Shown here in pieces: positions 1 to 8,822 of a stretch of DNA of 64,000 nucleotides. Below the pieces are notes generated by a model. That model did not search any database and was not told the origin of the DNA. It worked only from the letters and a program-made list of their open reading frames with translations. This DNA comes from Shewanella sp. GD04112. GTDB lineage: Bacteria; Pseudomonadota; Gammaproteobacteria; Enterobacterales; Shewanellaceae. Position numbers and translations under genes: made by a program. Positions within the stretch are counted from its first letter, which is position 1, and every line of letters begins with the position of its first letter. The stretch spans positions 3,410,001 to 3,474,000 of the forward strand of contig NZ_JAOEAL010000001.1 of the NCBI RefSeq assembly GCF_029835735.1. The letters run 5' to 3'.

Positions 1-1930
1 TCACGGCATTGTGTGGAGCCTGATAGCTTGCAGTATACAAGTCAGGGAACAGATCGAAGCGCTCCTTAGAGAACACTAAGGTATCGGCATCTTTACTGCG
101 CCCAAGCACAGTTAATTTATACTCGCCTTCCATCAAGGTCTTAACGCCCGCTTCGCCTAAGGTCGCTTGATAAAAACCATCGGCCTTAGTCTTGTCGCTG
201 TAACCATGCAGCAGCACAGTGGCATTGTAGGCCAGTGTGGTTGGCTCATCGGGATTATCGACTAAACCTTCAACACGATATTGGATTTTTTGGGCGCGGC
301 CCTGCCCTGCGGTTAAAGCAAATCCGCTTTTCGATGCGGTATTAAACTGCCACACATCGTATTTGTCGTAGACGAGAAAACCTGCATCGTCCTTCAGCCA
401 AGGGCCAAAACCATAACCCGGCGCATTGGAGGGATAATCATGGTCTTCATCGGCAAAACTCACCTTTAAAGACTTGGTCAGATTAGTACGGCGCCCTTCG
501 GCAATATCGTATAAATACACATTACCTTGCTGATAATAGGCCACATATTTACCGTCGCCCGATAAGCTCGGCTCAGCATCGCTGGGTTGTTGGGTTAACA
601 GCGGTAACTTGCGACCCGTGTTGATATCCACCAAGTAATAATCTTGATAAAAACCCGCCCAAGTGATCATCTTGCGATAGGGTAAGTCAGAGCTTGCCAG
701 CATATAACGCTTATGCTGCGACAGAGTCACATCCGGCACCGTTTTATCGCCAAGCTGCACCACATTGTTTGAACCTAAATGCAGCACGGCTAAGTAAGTG
801 CGCTTTTGCTCTTTATCATATTGCTTGATTTCATGGGGTTTAATCCGTGGATCGTCCCCATGCCAAACCTTAAGTCCACGTAGGCCTGTGACAATCTCTT
901 TGTCGTAAAGATCTTTTTCTTCGACAATTTTCTTCAGGCTGAGCTGCTGGCTCACTTCAGGCACGCGGCCAAAGAAGAGTCGTTCACTGTCTAGGGAGAA
1001 GTTTAAACTTGCGTAACGGTTTAACGTCCACTCTTTGGTGTTTGACACAGGGCGAATTTTGCCCGAAGCGATATCGACAAGGCTTAACTGATAACTGCGG
1101 CCATAGGGTAATTCACTCGCATCCCCTTGAGTAAAGGCCAGCCAGCGACCATTTTTCGACAGTGAAACCGCACCGATTTGCTGAGTTTGAGATTCAAATG
1201 CCGTTGATTTTTTGTAGTCTTTCAAATCAATCAGTTGCAGTTGATGTTGTTTCGCCTCGATATCATTGACCGCAACGGCCAAGCGGCGACTGTCTTTATC
1301 AAACTGATAGGCGGTCACATGCTCCAGATCCACCCGCTGCGATGGCGAAGATAAATTCACTAAACTCAAACGACGTCCTTGGTCGAATTTATCGACCTTC
1401 ACCTTCTCGGCTTTGGGCTTATCATCAGTGCCTTCGGTTTTCTCTTTGGTGTCTTTCTTGGCCTCTTCGTCGGCTTCAAACCAAATGGCTAAATGCGCGC
1501 CATCGTCGCTAAAGACAAATTCTTTTACCCGTTCAAATTTGGTTTGCGTACCCGTTTCAGTGTCGAGCAGTACCATATCGGCCTTAAGCTTTTTCTTCGC
1601 TTTAGCATCGCTGGTTTCAACGGTGAGTAAACTGGGTTTAACCGCCATGGCTACATAACGGCCTGTGTGACTCACGATAGGATCCGAGCCACCTTCAATC
1701 TGAAACGCTTTACCTGTTTGTAGATTCTTTATCAAACCATGGCTATCGCCACGATCCGGTGCCACCTCCACCGCGAGCACTTGACCATTGTCAGCGATAA
1801 CGGGTTTTTCGAGGGACTCAAAATGCATAATGTCGGTCAGGGTAAGCGGTTTAGTGCTGGTTTCTGCATGGGCATTGGGCAGTATTCCGAGGGATAACAG
1901 CACTAGCGATGTGATAGGTAATAACTTCAA
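1..1930 (-). CDS. S9-family peptidase, N-terminal part (cut by window edge)
   Basis: About 643 codons are visible; the C-terminus lies beyond base 1. The start is TTG at 1930, with an AGGAAG ribosome site five bases upstream, and the first residues form a signal peptide (MKLLPITSLVLLSLGILPNAHA, cut before ETS). The body reads like the beta-propeller of prolyl-oligopeptidase / acylaminoacyl-peptidase proteins, with repeated strands such as LAVEVAPDRG, WLAFTQGD and YVAYYQQGNVYLYD. A low-complexity lysine/glutamate insert (EEAKKDTKEKTEG) lies near residue 155. The catalytic Ser-Asp-His domain would be in the missing part, so peptidase activity is inferred. The likely role is periplasmic peptide hydrolysis. 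It is divergent from icd and shares a 254-base promoter region with it. Confidence 0.75.
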   Translation of the reverse strand, partial: MKLLPITSLVLLSLGILPNAHAETSTKPLTLTDIMHFESLEKPVIADNGQVLAVEVAPDRGDSHGLIKNLQTGKAFQIEGGSDPIVSHTGRYVAMAVKPSLLTVETSDAKAKKKLKADMVLLDTETGTQTKFERVKEFVFSDDGAHLAIWFEADEEAKKDTKEKTEGTDDKPKAEKVKVDKFDQGRRLSLVNLSSPSQRVDLEHVTAYQFDKDSRRLAVAVNDIEAKQHQLQLIDLKDYKKSTAFESQTQQIGAVSLSKNGRWLAFTQGDASELPYGRSYQLSLVDIASGKIRPVSNTKEWTLNRYASLNFSLDSERLFFGRVPEVSQQLSLKKIVEEKDLYDKEIVTGLRGLKVWHGDDPRIKPHEIKQYDKEQKRTYLAVLHLGSNNVVQLGDKTVPDVTLSQHKRYMLASSDLPYRKMITWAGFYQDYYLVDINTGRKLPLLTQQPSDAEPSLSGDGKYVAYYQQGNVYLYDIAEGRRTNLTKSLKVSFADEDHDYPSNAPGYGFGPWLKDDAGFLVYDKYDVWQFNTASKSGFALTAGQGRAQKIQYRVEGLVDNPDEPTTLAYNATVLLHGYSDKTKADGFYQATLGEAGVKTLMEGEYKLTVLGRSKDADTLVFSKERFDLFPDLYTASYQAPHNAV

Positions 1931-2038
1931 TGTCTTCCTCTTTTATGTAGTTGTTAGACTAAAGTAGACTTTTTTAACCATTGGTCCTCCATCATCGTTA
2001 TAACCCAGTATTTTTACAAGTTATACCCGATAAAAAAT

Positions 2039-2054
2039 CGTGATATTGCTCACT
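2039..2054. promoter_or_regulatory. Crp-like site upstream of icd
   Basis: CGTGA-tattgc-TCACT matches the Crp half-sites TGTGA-N6-TCACA with one mismatch in each half. It lies about 130 bases before the icd start and 110 before the divergent peptidase start, so it could act on either gene. No experiment supports it here. Confidence 0.45.
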
Positions 2055-2184
2055 ATTTCCTGTGAAGTTTGACCAAAGACGGTTAAAATAATGGGGAGAA
2101 AAAACACCAAATTCATAGTCATGTTACCCGGCTAATCCCGGGTCGGACAATTGCAGTAACGACGAACCGTGGAAGGACTTCTCC

Positions 2185-3195
2185 ATGTCAAAAAGAACGA
2201 TAACCGTAATTCCAGGTGATGGAATTGGCCCAAGTATTATTGATTCAGCCTTAAAAATTCTTGATAAAGCAGGTTGTGATTTTGAATATGAATTTGCCGA
2301 TGCCGGCTTAACTGCTCTCGAGAAGCAGGGCGAACTACTTCCGCAGCGTACTTTAGAACTGATCGAAAAAAACCGCATCACCCTGAAAGGCCCGCTGACG
2401 ACACCAGTAGGCGAAGGCTTCACCTCTATCAACGTGACATTACGTAAGAAATTCGGCCTGTACGCTAACGTGCGTCCAGTGTTGTCTTTCAAAGGCACTC
2501 AAGCCCGTTATGAAAACATTGATATCATCACAGTGCGTGAAAACACCGAAGGCATGTACTCAGGCCACGGTCAAAAAGTGTCTGAAGACGGCACCACCGC
2601 AGAAGCGACCAGTATCGTCACTCGTCAAGGCGCTGAGCAAATCGCGACATTCGCCTACGAACTGGCCCGCAAAGAAAACCGTAAGAAAGTCACTATCGTG
2701 CATAAAGCAAACATCATGAAGTCAACTTCAGGTCTGTTCCTGAAAGTGGCCCGTGAAGTGAGCCAACGCTACCCAGACATCAAAACCGAAGAAATGATCG
2801 TCGATGCGACTTGCATGAAGTTAGTGATGAACCCAGAAAACTTCGACGTTATCGTGACCACCAACCTGTTTGGTGACATTCTGTCGGATCTGTGTGCAGG
2901 TTTAGTCGGTGGTTTAGGTATGGCACCCGGCGCCAACATTGGCCGTGATGCAGCGATTTTCGAAGCGGTTCACGGCAGTGCGCCAGATATCGCAGGTAAA
3001 AACCTCGCGAACCCAACATCAGTGATCTTAGCCTCTATCCAAATGCTGGAATACTTAGGCATGGCTGATAAAGCCGACATGATCCGTAAAGCCGTATCGG
3101 CAGTGATTGAAGAAGGCGACCGTACGACTCGCGATTTAGGCGGCACCCACGGCACGACTGACTTCACTCAAGCGGTGCTTGACCGTTTGTCATAA
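2185..3195 (+). CDS. icd: isocitrate dehydrogenase, NAD-dependent type
   Basis: Oxidatively decarboxylates isocitrate to 2-oxoglutarate in the TCA cycle (cytoplasm). The 336 residues are the length of the short IDH3/isopropylmalate dehydrogenase-type family, not of the 416-residue E. coli NADP enzyme. Visible motifs are the substrate loop NVTLRKKFGLYANVRP (83-98), ENTEGMYSG (120-128), the family signature NLFGDILSDL (227-236) and the cofactor loop HGSAPDIAGK (263-272). In that loop, Asp-Ile occupies the place of the Lys-Tyr pair of NADP enzymes, which indicates NAD. The start is ATG with GGAAGGA upstream. The gene stands alone between a promoter region with a Crp-like site and a strong terminator. 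The enzyme competes with AceA (this window) for isocitrate. Confidence 0.93.
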   Translation: MSKRTITVIPGDGIGPSIIDSALKILDKAGCDFEYEFADAGLTALEKQGELLPQRTLELIEKNRITLKGPLTTPVGEGFTSINVTLRKKFGLYANVRPVLSFKGTQARYENIDIITVRENTEGMYSGHGQKVSEDGTTAEATSIVTRQGAEQIATFAYELARKENRKKVTIVHKANIMKSTSGLFLKVAREVSQRYPDIKTEEMIVDATCMKLVMNPENFDVIVTTNLFGDILSDLCAGLVGGLGMAPGANIGRDAAIFEAVHGSAPDIAGKNLANPTSVILASIQMLEYLGMADKADMIRKAVSAVIEEGDRTTRDLGGTHGTTDFTQAVLDRLS

Positions 3196-3211
3196 TCGCC
3201 TTGCGCGAAAC

Positions 3212-3240
3212 AAAAAACGCACCTTGGGGTGCGTTTTTTT
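3212..3240 (+). terminator. rho-independent terminator of icd
   Basis: Stem AACGCACC / GGTGCGTT with loop TTGG, preceded by A-run and followed by seven T. It starts about 15 bases after the icd stop. Confidence 0.9.
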
Positions 3241-3268
3241 ATGTCCGCCATTTAGCGGAATTGCCAAA

Positions 3269-3297
3269 TAAAAAGCCCCAGACATCACTTGGGGCTT
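3269..3297 (-). terminator. rho-independent terminator of rlmM
   Basis: On the minus strand an AAGCCCCA / TGGGGCTT stem is followed by a T-run. It lies 33 bases beyond the rlmM stop, back to back with the icd terminator. Confidence 0.85.
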
Positions 3298-3329
3298 CAT
3301 TCACTAAAAGAACGGTGAAAAACCGCTGA

Positions 3330-4415
3330 TTAGTTCCAAGCCTGGCTCGGTCTAATCCACAGGTGAACCGTCACTTCATCACGGTCATGGTATAAGTGCT
3401 TACACTGCAACTGGAATTCGTTGATGCCGTTTTCCTTGAGGATTTCCTGCATGGTATTCAAAATCGCCATCACTTCTTTATAACGGCTCTTCATCGGCAG
3501 CTTGAGGTTGAAAATCGCTTCTTTAAACCAGCCATTGATGGCCCAAGCTTCAATCAACTCAGCCACGCGCGCGGGTTTTTCAACCATGTCACACACTAAC
3601 CAATAGATATTTTTACGCTGTGGTTCGAAGCGGAAACCATCCTCACGGAAATGTTTCACTTGTCCGGTTTCCATCAGCTTTTCGTTCATCGGACCATTAT
3701 CGACCGCGGAGACCATCATGCCACGACGCACTAACTGATAGGTCCAACCGCCAGGGCAAGCACCCAAGTCCACTGCATTCATGCCGCTACGAACCCGTTC
3801 TTCCTGCTCTTCTTTAGGCACAAACTGCGCGAACGCTTCATCGAGTTTCAAGCTTGAGCGACTTGGCGCATCGGCAGCCATTTTCAGGCGCGGGATCCCC
3901 ATAAAATAGGGTGAACTGTTGTTGCTGAAAGAATAACCGGCGTAGGCGCGACCTGGGCCGATAAAACACACATGAATAATCGGACGCTTAGGATTTTCTT
4001 GCGCCAGTAAACTGCCGGATTTTTTCAAATGCTGGCGCAAAGGCACGGTAAACTTACGGCAAAATGCCGACAGCTCTTTCGCTTCGTTGGTGTCAGGGGT
4101 TTCAACCCTCAGCTCACCCGCTTTACTCACATCACTGAGCGCCGCCACAATCGGGCTGACGCGATCAGACTCGGGTAAATCCGCCAACAGCTCGCTTGCG
4201 GCAAACATCTGACGGGCAAAAATCAGTGAATCCAACGGCAGTTGCTTCACTAAGGTATCGCCGCCGTCTTCTTCAAAACATTGATATACCACGTAGGCAT
4301 CGTTGTTGTTGGCCTTAACAAAGCCACCCACATTGAGCTCGGCGGCTCGCTGTTGGATTTCTGCTGCGCATTCTTTCTCATAGCCTGCACGGCAAAATAA
4401 AAATAGGTTTTTCAT
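3330..4415 (-). CDS. rlmM: 23S rRNA (cytidine-2498-2'-O)-methyltransferase RlmM
   Basis: Uses S-adenosylmethionine to methylate the ribose of C2498 in 23S rRNA (E. coli numbering). The start chosen is ATG at 4415 (MKNLFLFCRAGYEKE), with AAGGA upstream, giving 361 residues. The longer reading from a TTG at 4493 would run through the terminator hairpin in front of the gene. The N-terminal half is the THUMP-like domain. The methyltransferase part holds AVDLGACPGGWTYQLV (SAM-binding glycine loop, around residue 215-230), followed by the VSAVDNG and VCDMVEKPARVAELI stretches. It is the last gene of the gcvA-ygdD-rlmM group, but a hairpin and an extended -10 box in front of it suggest its own transcription. 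Confidence 0.93.
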   Translation of the reverse strand: MKNLFLFCRAGYEKECAAEIQQRAAELNVGGFVKANNNDAYVVYQCFEEDGGDTLVKQLPLDSLIFARQMFAASELLADLPESDRVSPIVAALSDVSKAGELRVETPDTNEAKELSAFCRKFTVPLRQHLKKSGSLLAQENPKRPIIHVCFIGPGRAYAGYSFSNNSSPYFMGIPRLKMAADAPSRSSLKLDEAFAQFVPKEEQEERVRSGMNAVDLGACPGGWTYQLVRRGMMVSAVDNGPMNEKLMETGQVKHFREDGFRFEPQRKNIYWLVCDMVEKPARVAELIEAWAINGWFKEAIFNLKLPMKSRYKEVMAILNTMQEILKENGINEFQLQCKHLYHDRDEVTVHLWIRPSQAWN

Positions 4416-4470
4416 GGAGATCCTTAAGAAATCCAAGCCATAAACATGGCCGACTATCGATTTGGGCGCC

Positions 4471-4480
4471 AGTATAGCAA
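4471..4480 (-). promoter_or_regulatory. extended -10 promoter candidate for rlmM
   Basis: Minus-strand TTGCTATACT contains TG-n-TATACT, 56 bases before the rlmM ATG and just downstream of the terminator that ends the ygdD transcript. No good -35 box is visible. Confidence 0.4.
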
Positions 4481-4487
4481 TTTCAAT

Positions 4488-4522
4488 ACACAAAAGCCCG
4501 ATTTGCTATCGGGCTTTTGTGT
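4488..4522. terminator. perfect 15-bp stem, terminator between ygdD and rlmM
   Basis: Perfect inverted repeat: arms 4488-4502 and 4508-4522 (core AAAGCCCGAT / ATCGGGCTTT), loop TTGCT, with T-rich arms in both directions. It would end or weaken the leftward ygdD transcript. Confidence 0.75.
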
Positions 4523-4568
4523 GATTGGCTGGATGAACCCATGGCGCAGTGGCTACGCCATACGAGCA

Positions 4569-4961
4569 TTATGACTCGTTACCATCCACCACTTTATGGC
4601 GCCATACGGCCGCGGCCAGCAATAACCAACCTAAGAGGAAACAGCCACCGCCCATCGGCGTGATAGGGCCAAACCATTTGCTACCGACCAGCGCCAAACC
4701 GTAAAGCGAGCCAGAAAACAGCACTATGCCCGCCATAAACAGGTACGCCGCCCAGTCCAGCAAACGCGAGGTTAACCACTGCCCGGCAAAGGCCACGGCA
4801 ATCAGCGCAAAGGTATGGTAGAAGTGATATTGCACCCCCAGATTAAACACCTCAATCAGCTCAGGCGGCGCGACAGCCTTGAGTCCATGGGCGCCAAAGG
4901 CGCCTAGCGCGACCGCCAAAAATCCGCTTACCGCGGCGAGTAACAACAATCCTTTACGCAT
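4569..4961 (-). CDS. ygdD: DUF423 family membrane protein YgdD
   Basis: A 130-residue inner-membrane protein with four hydrophobic segments: LLLLAAVSGFLAVALGAFGAHG near the N-terminus, then HFYHTFALIAVAFAG, YLFMAGIVLFSGSLYGLALVG and GCFLLGWLLLAAAVW. FGAHGLK and the TPMGGGCFLLGW stretch are typical of DUF423. The function is unknown. The start is ATG at 4961 because GGAGG sits six bases before it; an in-frame TTG four codons upstream overlaps that ribosome site. It lies between the hydrolase gene and rlmM, and the same gcvA-ygdD-rlmM neighbourhood exists in E. coli. Confidence 0.85.
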   Translation of the reverse strand: MRKGLLLLAAVSGFLAVALGAFGAHGLKAVAPPELIEVFNLGVQYHFYHTFALIAVAFAGQWLTSRLLDWAAYLFMAGIVLFSGSLYGLALVGSKWFGPITPMGGGCFLLGWLLLAAAVWRHKVVDGNES

Positions 4962-5048
4962 TTTTACCTCCAAAAACCAATAGGCTTTACGACAGACGAC
5001 GCTCTAGCAGTCATGCCTGAGCGCTTTAGGCCACATTAAGAATAAGCA

Positions 5049-5720
5049 CTAACCAATAAATTTTGCTGATAAATCAACAGCCAATGCAAGGTTAGCCGCT
5101 TCGGTCGTGCCTGACGACTTTCTTGGGACAAAACTATGATCCCCATCGGCTAAGTATTCAATTTGGATATCGCGCTTAAGCGGCCAGCTAGGGATTTGCA
5201 TCTTACCGCCAAACTTATCCCGCTCCCCTTGCAGCACTAACACCGGCACTTGGCAGTCGTTTAGGGGTTCTAACCTAGGTTCGCCGCCCTTAAGTGGAAT
5301 AAAGGGATAACCTAAACAAATGACGCAGTCGATGCGGCTCGCTTGCGCACTATCGCAAGCCAGTAACGCCGCCATGCGTCCGCCCATGGATTTGCCCATC
5401 AAGACCACACGCTTAACCTTAGGCTGAGCGTGCGCCACATCGAGCATCTCGCTAAAACAGGCAAGCAGCTTTGGCGCTCTGTCAGGGGGGCGCTTTTTAC
5501 CATCCACGGCATTGGCCTGCATATAGGGAAAGTTAAAGCGCATCACTTGAAAGCCCTTGGCGACAAGATCTGCGGCCATTTGGCACATAAAGTCCGAATC
5601 TCGATTCGCTCCCGCGCCGTGGGCAAATAAAATCAAAGTTTCTGATGGTTCGCCTGCTAACACATAGGCGTTTGAAACAACATCCTCGTTGACCAAAGGA
5701 TTATCCGGGCAACAACTCAC
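5049..5720 (-). CDS. alpha/beta hydrolase (KANL3/Tex30-type)
   Basis: A cytoplasmic alpha/beta-hydrolase of unknown substrate, 223 residues. Visible parts are the oxyanion-side motif FAHGAGANRDSDFM, the nucleophile elbow GKSMGG (Ser), the acid turn GERDKFGG (Asp) and the C-terminal GDHSF (His). These make a complete Ser-Asp-His triad in the order expected for the small dienelactone-hydrolase-like group. The start chosen is GTG at 5720 with GAGGAG seven bases upstream; a TTG at 5738 is possible. The first 20 bases overlap the end of gcvA, so translation is probably coupled to the regulator. Whether it belongs to GcvA function is not known. Confidence 0.8.
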   Translation of the reverse strand: MSCCPDNPLVNEDVVSNAYVLAGEPSETLILFAHGAGANRDSDFMCQMAADLVAKGFQVMRFNFPYMQANAVDGKKRPPDRAPKLLACFSEMLDVAHAQPKVKRVVLMGKSMGGRMAALLACDSAQASRIDCVICLGYPFIPLKGGEPRLEPLNDCQVPVLVLQGERDKFGGKMQIPSWPLKRDIQIEYLADGDHSFVPRKSSGTTEAANLALAVDLSAKFIG

Positions 5721-6612
5721 TGCGTGACTCCTCGGCAAACATATCTAACATCCACTCACGAAACGCGACCACCTTCCCCAACTCGGCATGATTCTGTTGG
5801 CAGACGAGGTAATAAGCATCTTTACTCACTAGCACTTCTTGGAATGGGCACACCAGTCGCCCCGCCTTAATATCGGGGCGAGCGAGTACGCTATAACCTA
5901 AGGCCACACCTTGGCCGTGGGCCGCCGCCTGTAAGACGAGGGATGAATGACTGAAAATCGGCCCTTGGTTGACGTTGATATCACTTATCCCACATTGTCT
6001 AAACCAAGCCTGCCAATCGTGGCGGCTCATATCGTGCAGCAGGGTGTGGTATTTTAAATCTTCCGGCTTTGATAGTGGCTTAGGGCCATTTAACAGCATG
6101 GGCGAACATACAGGGATCAGCACTTCATTGCGGAGTTTATCGGCCCGCAGTCCCGGCCAATTGCCTAAACCATAATAAATGGCGACGTCGACATCGTCGG
6201 TTAAGGAGCTGGCCTCTGTGTCTACCGCTTTAATTCGTACGTCAATGTCGGGATTTTTTTCACTAAACTTCGACAGGCGCGGCACCAGCCACTGAATCGC
6301 AAAGCTTGGCGACATACTCACGGTTAACGAACCAATGGCGCTCCGTGCCAGCAGCCTGTCGGTCGCATCCGCCAGTTGAGTGAAGATATCTTTAATATCG
6401 AGAAAATAGCTCTGACCTTCTTCGGTCAGCAGCAATGAACGATTCTTTCGGCGAAATAATTTTAATCCGAGAAAATCTTCCAGCGCCTTAATTTGGTGAC
6501 TCACCGCAGCCTGAGTCACAAACAATTCTTCAGCCGCTCGAGTAAAGCTCAAATGCCGTGCGGCGGCCTCAAATGCTTTAACCGCATTCAGTGGTGGTAA
6601 GCGTCTTGACAT
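5701..6612 (-). CDS. gcvA: LysR-type regulator GcvA
   Basis: A 303-residue LysR-type DNA-binding regulator. The winged HTH is at residues 1-60 (LSFTRAAEELFVTQAAVSHQ), followed by an effector domain with FSHSSLVLQAAAHGQGVALG. The sequence closely follows E. coli GcvA from the first residues (RLPPLNAVKAFEAAARHLSF), which controls the glycine cleavage operon with glycine and purines as signals. That assignment is by recalled similarity, and no gcvTHP genes are present here. The ATG is at 6612, with a GAGAT ribosome site upstream. It heads the leftward hydrolase-ygdD group and is divergent from a small secreted protein. Confidence 0.85.
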   Translation of the reverse strand: MSRRLPPLNAVKAFEAAARHLSFTRAAEELFVTQAAVSHQIKALEDFLGLKLFRRKNRSLLLTEEGQSYFLDIKDIFTQLADATDRLLARSAIGSLTVSMSPSFAIQWLVPRLSKFSEKNPDIDVRIKAVDTEASSLTDDVDVAIYYGLGNWPGLRADKLRNEVLIPVCSPMLLNGPKPLSKPEDLKYHTLLHDMSRHDWQAWFRQCGISDINVNQGPIFSHSSLVLQAAAHGQGVALGYSVLARPDIKAGRLVCPFQEVLVSKDAYYLVCQQNHAELGKVVAFREWMLDMFAEESRSELLPG

Positions 6613-6788
6613 AGTGATCTCTATCTCAATTTTTAATTAGTTTTTCTAATCCGTATTGTTACATTTAATCGTTTGTAAAGGCCAGCGTTTTTGATTAAAT
6701 TTTGCGCCAACGAAACACATGAGTTGGACAATCTCGAACGGGTGATGGGAATGTCTGACAGCAATACTTTGTCAGCCCGGAGGCGACT

Positions 6789-7022
6789 ATGTTCAATTTA
6801 AAATCTGCTTTTGCATTAGTGCTAGTCAGCGCACTCAGTGCCAATGTCAGCGCAAATGTTATCGATGCAGAAATTATCATCGACACCAGTGACTTACAGG
6901 CAAGCATCAATGCCGAACTGACTGCGACGATGGAAAAAATGCATCAAGAAGCGCTGCAGGATCCTACCTTATTGCTTGCCGATGAAGTGCTACCGGCCCA
7001 GCAAGTGGTGAAGACCGAATAA
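6789..7022 (+). CDS. small secreted protein, unknown function
   Basis: A 77-residue protein not recognised as a known family. It begins with a signal peptide (MFNLKSAFALVLVSALSANVSA, cut before NVIDAE). The mature part is acidic and helical (LQASINAELTATMEKMHQEAL). GGAGG lies five bases before the ATG and a clean terminator follows, so the gene looks real and monocistronic. Its promoter must lie in the 176 bases shared with gcvA. It is presumably periplasmic. Confidence 0.75.
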   Translation: MFNLKSAFALVLVSALSANVSANVIDAEIIIDTSDLQASINAELTATMEKMHQEALQDPTLLLADEVLPAQQVVKTE

Positions 7023-7044
7023 ATTGCACTGCTGAACAGTAAAA

Positions 7045-7075
7045 CAAAAGCCGCATTCCAATGCGGCTTTTTTGT
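7045..7075 (+). terminator. terminator of the small secreted protein gene
   Basis: A 12-bp stem AAAAGCCGCATT / AATGCGGCTTTT with a two-base loop and T-run, 25 bases after the stop. Confidence 0.9.
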
Positions 7076-7102
7076 ATTCGTTTACCTGCTTATTGGCGCA
7101 TT

Positions 7103-7127
7103 AAGGCCAAAATTGATGTTTGGCCTT
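7103..7127 (-). terminator. hairpin downstream of thiI
   Basis: A 9-bp stem AAGGCCAAA / TTTGGCCTT lies 25-50 bases after the thiI stop. There is no clear T-run, so termination here is only likely. Confidence 0.35.
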
Positions 7128-7151
7128 CGCACGTGCATTACTGGCTATCGC

Positions 7152-8606
7152 TTAAGGGCGGTAAACCTTAACATTGTGATAACCTTGCTCAATCAGGTAT
7201 AGCGCCTGTAATTTACTCATCACACCACGCTCACAGTACAACAGGTAAGTCTTCTGCTTATCGAGATCGGCAAACTGAGTCGCTAATTTGAAGAAAGGAA
7301 TGCGCTTGATTTCCACGCCTTCAATCTCCAGCGGCTTGTTCTCTTCTTCCTCTGGGGCGCGAATATCAATCACCACTTCATTGGTGTCGATAGCAACAAC
7401 GGTTTCAGTTTCAGTGATACGCGTATTCATTTGTTCTGCTATCTCCCTGATATCAATGGCCACGGCCTGCTCAACGATACGGTCAATCAAGTCCTCAGAG
7501 AATTTAGTCTCCTCGGCCTCAACCTTAGCCAGTACCGCCTTCACGGTTGGCTTTTGCGAAATCACGCCGCAATATTCGGGCATAGATTTAGCAAAATCTT
7601 CGGTGCCGATACGGCGACATTCGTTGATGATGTCCTGCTTGTCCATGGCGATCAGCGGGCGCAGGATCAGCATATCGGTGCAGCGGTCAATCACGTTTAA
7701 GTTGGTTAAGGTTTGGCTCGATACTTGGCCTAAACTCTCACCTGTGACAATAGCCTGAATGCCCATACGCTCGGCAATACGCGCCGCGGTGCGCATCATC
7801 ATACGCTTGAGCACCACGCCCATTTGACCGTTGTCGATTTTCTCTAAAATCTCGGCCACCACAGGCTCGAACGGCACAGACACAAACTTCACCTTGTGGG
7901 ATTCACCATAGGTTTTCCACAAATGGTAAGCGACTTGTTTTACGCCAATTTCATGCTGCGCGCCGCCGAGGTTGAAGAAACAGTAATGGGTACGAGCGCC
8001 CTTCTTAATAAATTGGTAGCTCGACACGCCTGAGTCAAAACCGCCCGAAATCAACGACAATACATCTTCCTGTGTCGCCATTGGGAAGCCGCCTAAGCCT
8101 TCGATACGCTTAGTCACCATATACAGTTTATCGCCCTCGATTTCGAGGTTAACTGTCACTTCAGGGTTCTTTAAACGCACGCCAATCGCATCGGTAAACT
8201 GGTTTAAACCACCACCGACATAACGCTCAACTTCGATAGAGTTAAAATCGTGGGAGCCAGTACGTTTGACGCGCACACAGAAGGTTTTACCGGCAATTTG
8301 GTCGCGATATACGGGTAAGACTTGTTGGTAGATATCGTCAACAGAGGTAAAGCTGTATTCATCCACTTGCACCACATGGGCGATCCCAGGAATACAGGCT
8401 AAACGCTCACCAAAGGCCTGAGCTAATTCAGGTTTATCATTTGGCACCTTTACCCAAATACGGTCCCATTGACGTTGCACTTTGGCATCTTCATCAACTT
8501 TTTTGAGCACGTTACGGATGTTGGTTTCAAGCATTTTGGTGAAGCGCATGCGCACGGGCTTGCTCTTCATCATGATTTCTGGGTACAGCTTTACAATAAA
8601 CTTCAT
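7152..8606 (-). CDS. thiI: tRNA sulfurtransferase ThiI
   Basis: Makes 4-thiouridine at position 8 of tRNAs and donates sulfur for the thiamine thiazole ring. The 484 residues contain an N-terminal ferredoxin-like plus THUMP region (1-165), a PP-loop ATP-binding site SGGFDS (187-192), MPEYCGVIS with Cys346, and a C-terminal rhodanese domain with LLYCERGVMS and Cys458. The two cysteines correspond to the catalytic Cys344 and Cys456 of E. coli ThiI, so the protein is the long, rhodanese-containing form. The ATG is at 8606. It is a single gene with its own extended -10 promoter. Confidence 0.95.
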   Translation of the reverse strand: MKFIVKLYPEIMMKSKPVRMRFTKMLETNIRNVLKKVDEDAKVQRQWDRIWVKVPNDKPELAQAFGERLACIPGIAHVVQVDEYSFTSVDDIYQQVLPVYRDQIAGKTFCVRVKRTGSHDFNSIEVERYVGGGLNQFTDAIGVRLKNPEVTVNLEIEGDKLYMVTKRIEGLGGFPMATQEDVLSLISGGFDSGVSSYQFIKKGARTHYCFFNLGGAQHEIGVKQVAYHLWKTYGESHKVKFVSVPFEPVVAEILEKIDNGQMGVVLKRMMMRTAARIAERMGIQAIVTGESLGQVSSQTLTNLNVIDRCTDMLILRPLIAMDKQDIINECRRIGTEDFAKSMPEYCGVISQKPTVKAVLAKVEAEETKFSEDLIDRIVEQAVAIDIREIAEQMNTRITETETVVAIDTNEVVIDIRAPEEEENKPLEIEGVEIKRIPFFKLATQFADLDKQKTYLLYCERGVMSKLQALYLIEQGYHNVKVYRP

Positions 8607-8663
8607 GGGATTTCCGCGGGCAATTTTGTAAACAGCAAAATTGGTTAAAAGAATAATCGCCGG

Positions 8664-8672
8664 ATTATAACA
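8664..8672 (-). promoter_or_regulatory. extended -10 promoter of thiI
   Basis: Minus-strand TGTTATAAT is a perfect extended -10 (TG-n-TATAAT), 58 bases before the thiI ATG. No strong -35 is seen, which is usual for extended -10 promoters. Confidence 0.6.
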
Positions 8673-8763
8673 AACTCACGGCGATTGGCGCACCTGTTTC
8701 CACACTCGGACTGCTCGTGGCGTGCGCTTATGCACAGTTGAACTTATAGTCAAAAAATCACAA

Positions 8764-8797
8764 ATAAAAAAGCCGTGAGCAAGTCACGGCGTTTTTA
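8764..8797 (-). terminator. terminator of pomAB
   Basis: Stem GCCGTGA / TCACGGC with loop GCAAG. On the minus strand it is followed by TTTTTTATTT, 26 bases after the pomB stop. Confidence 0.88.
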
Positions 8798-8822
8798 TCG
8801 AATCACAGGTTTGGATTAAAAG

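Noticed and set aside
7288..7758. 156-residue plus-strand frame inside thiI
   Set aside because: Complete antisense shadow of thiI; Ser/Ile-rich composition typical of reverse-frame translation.
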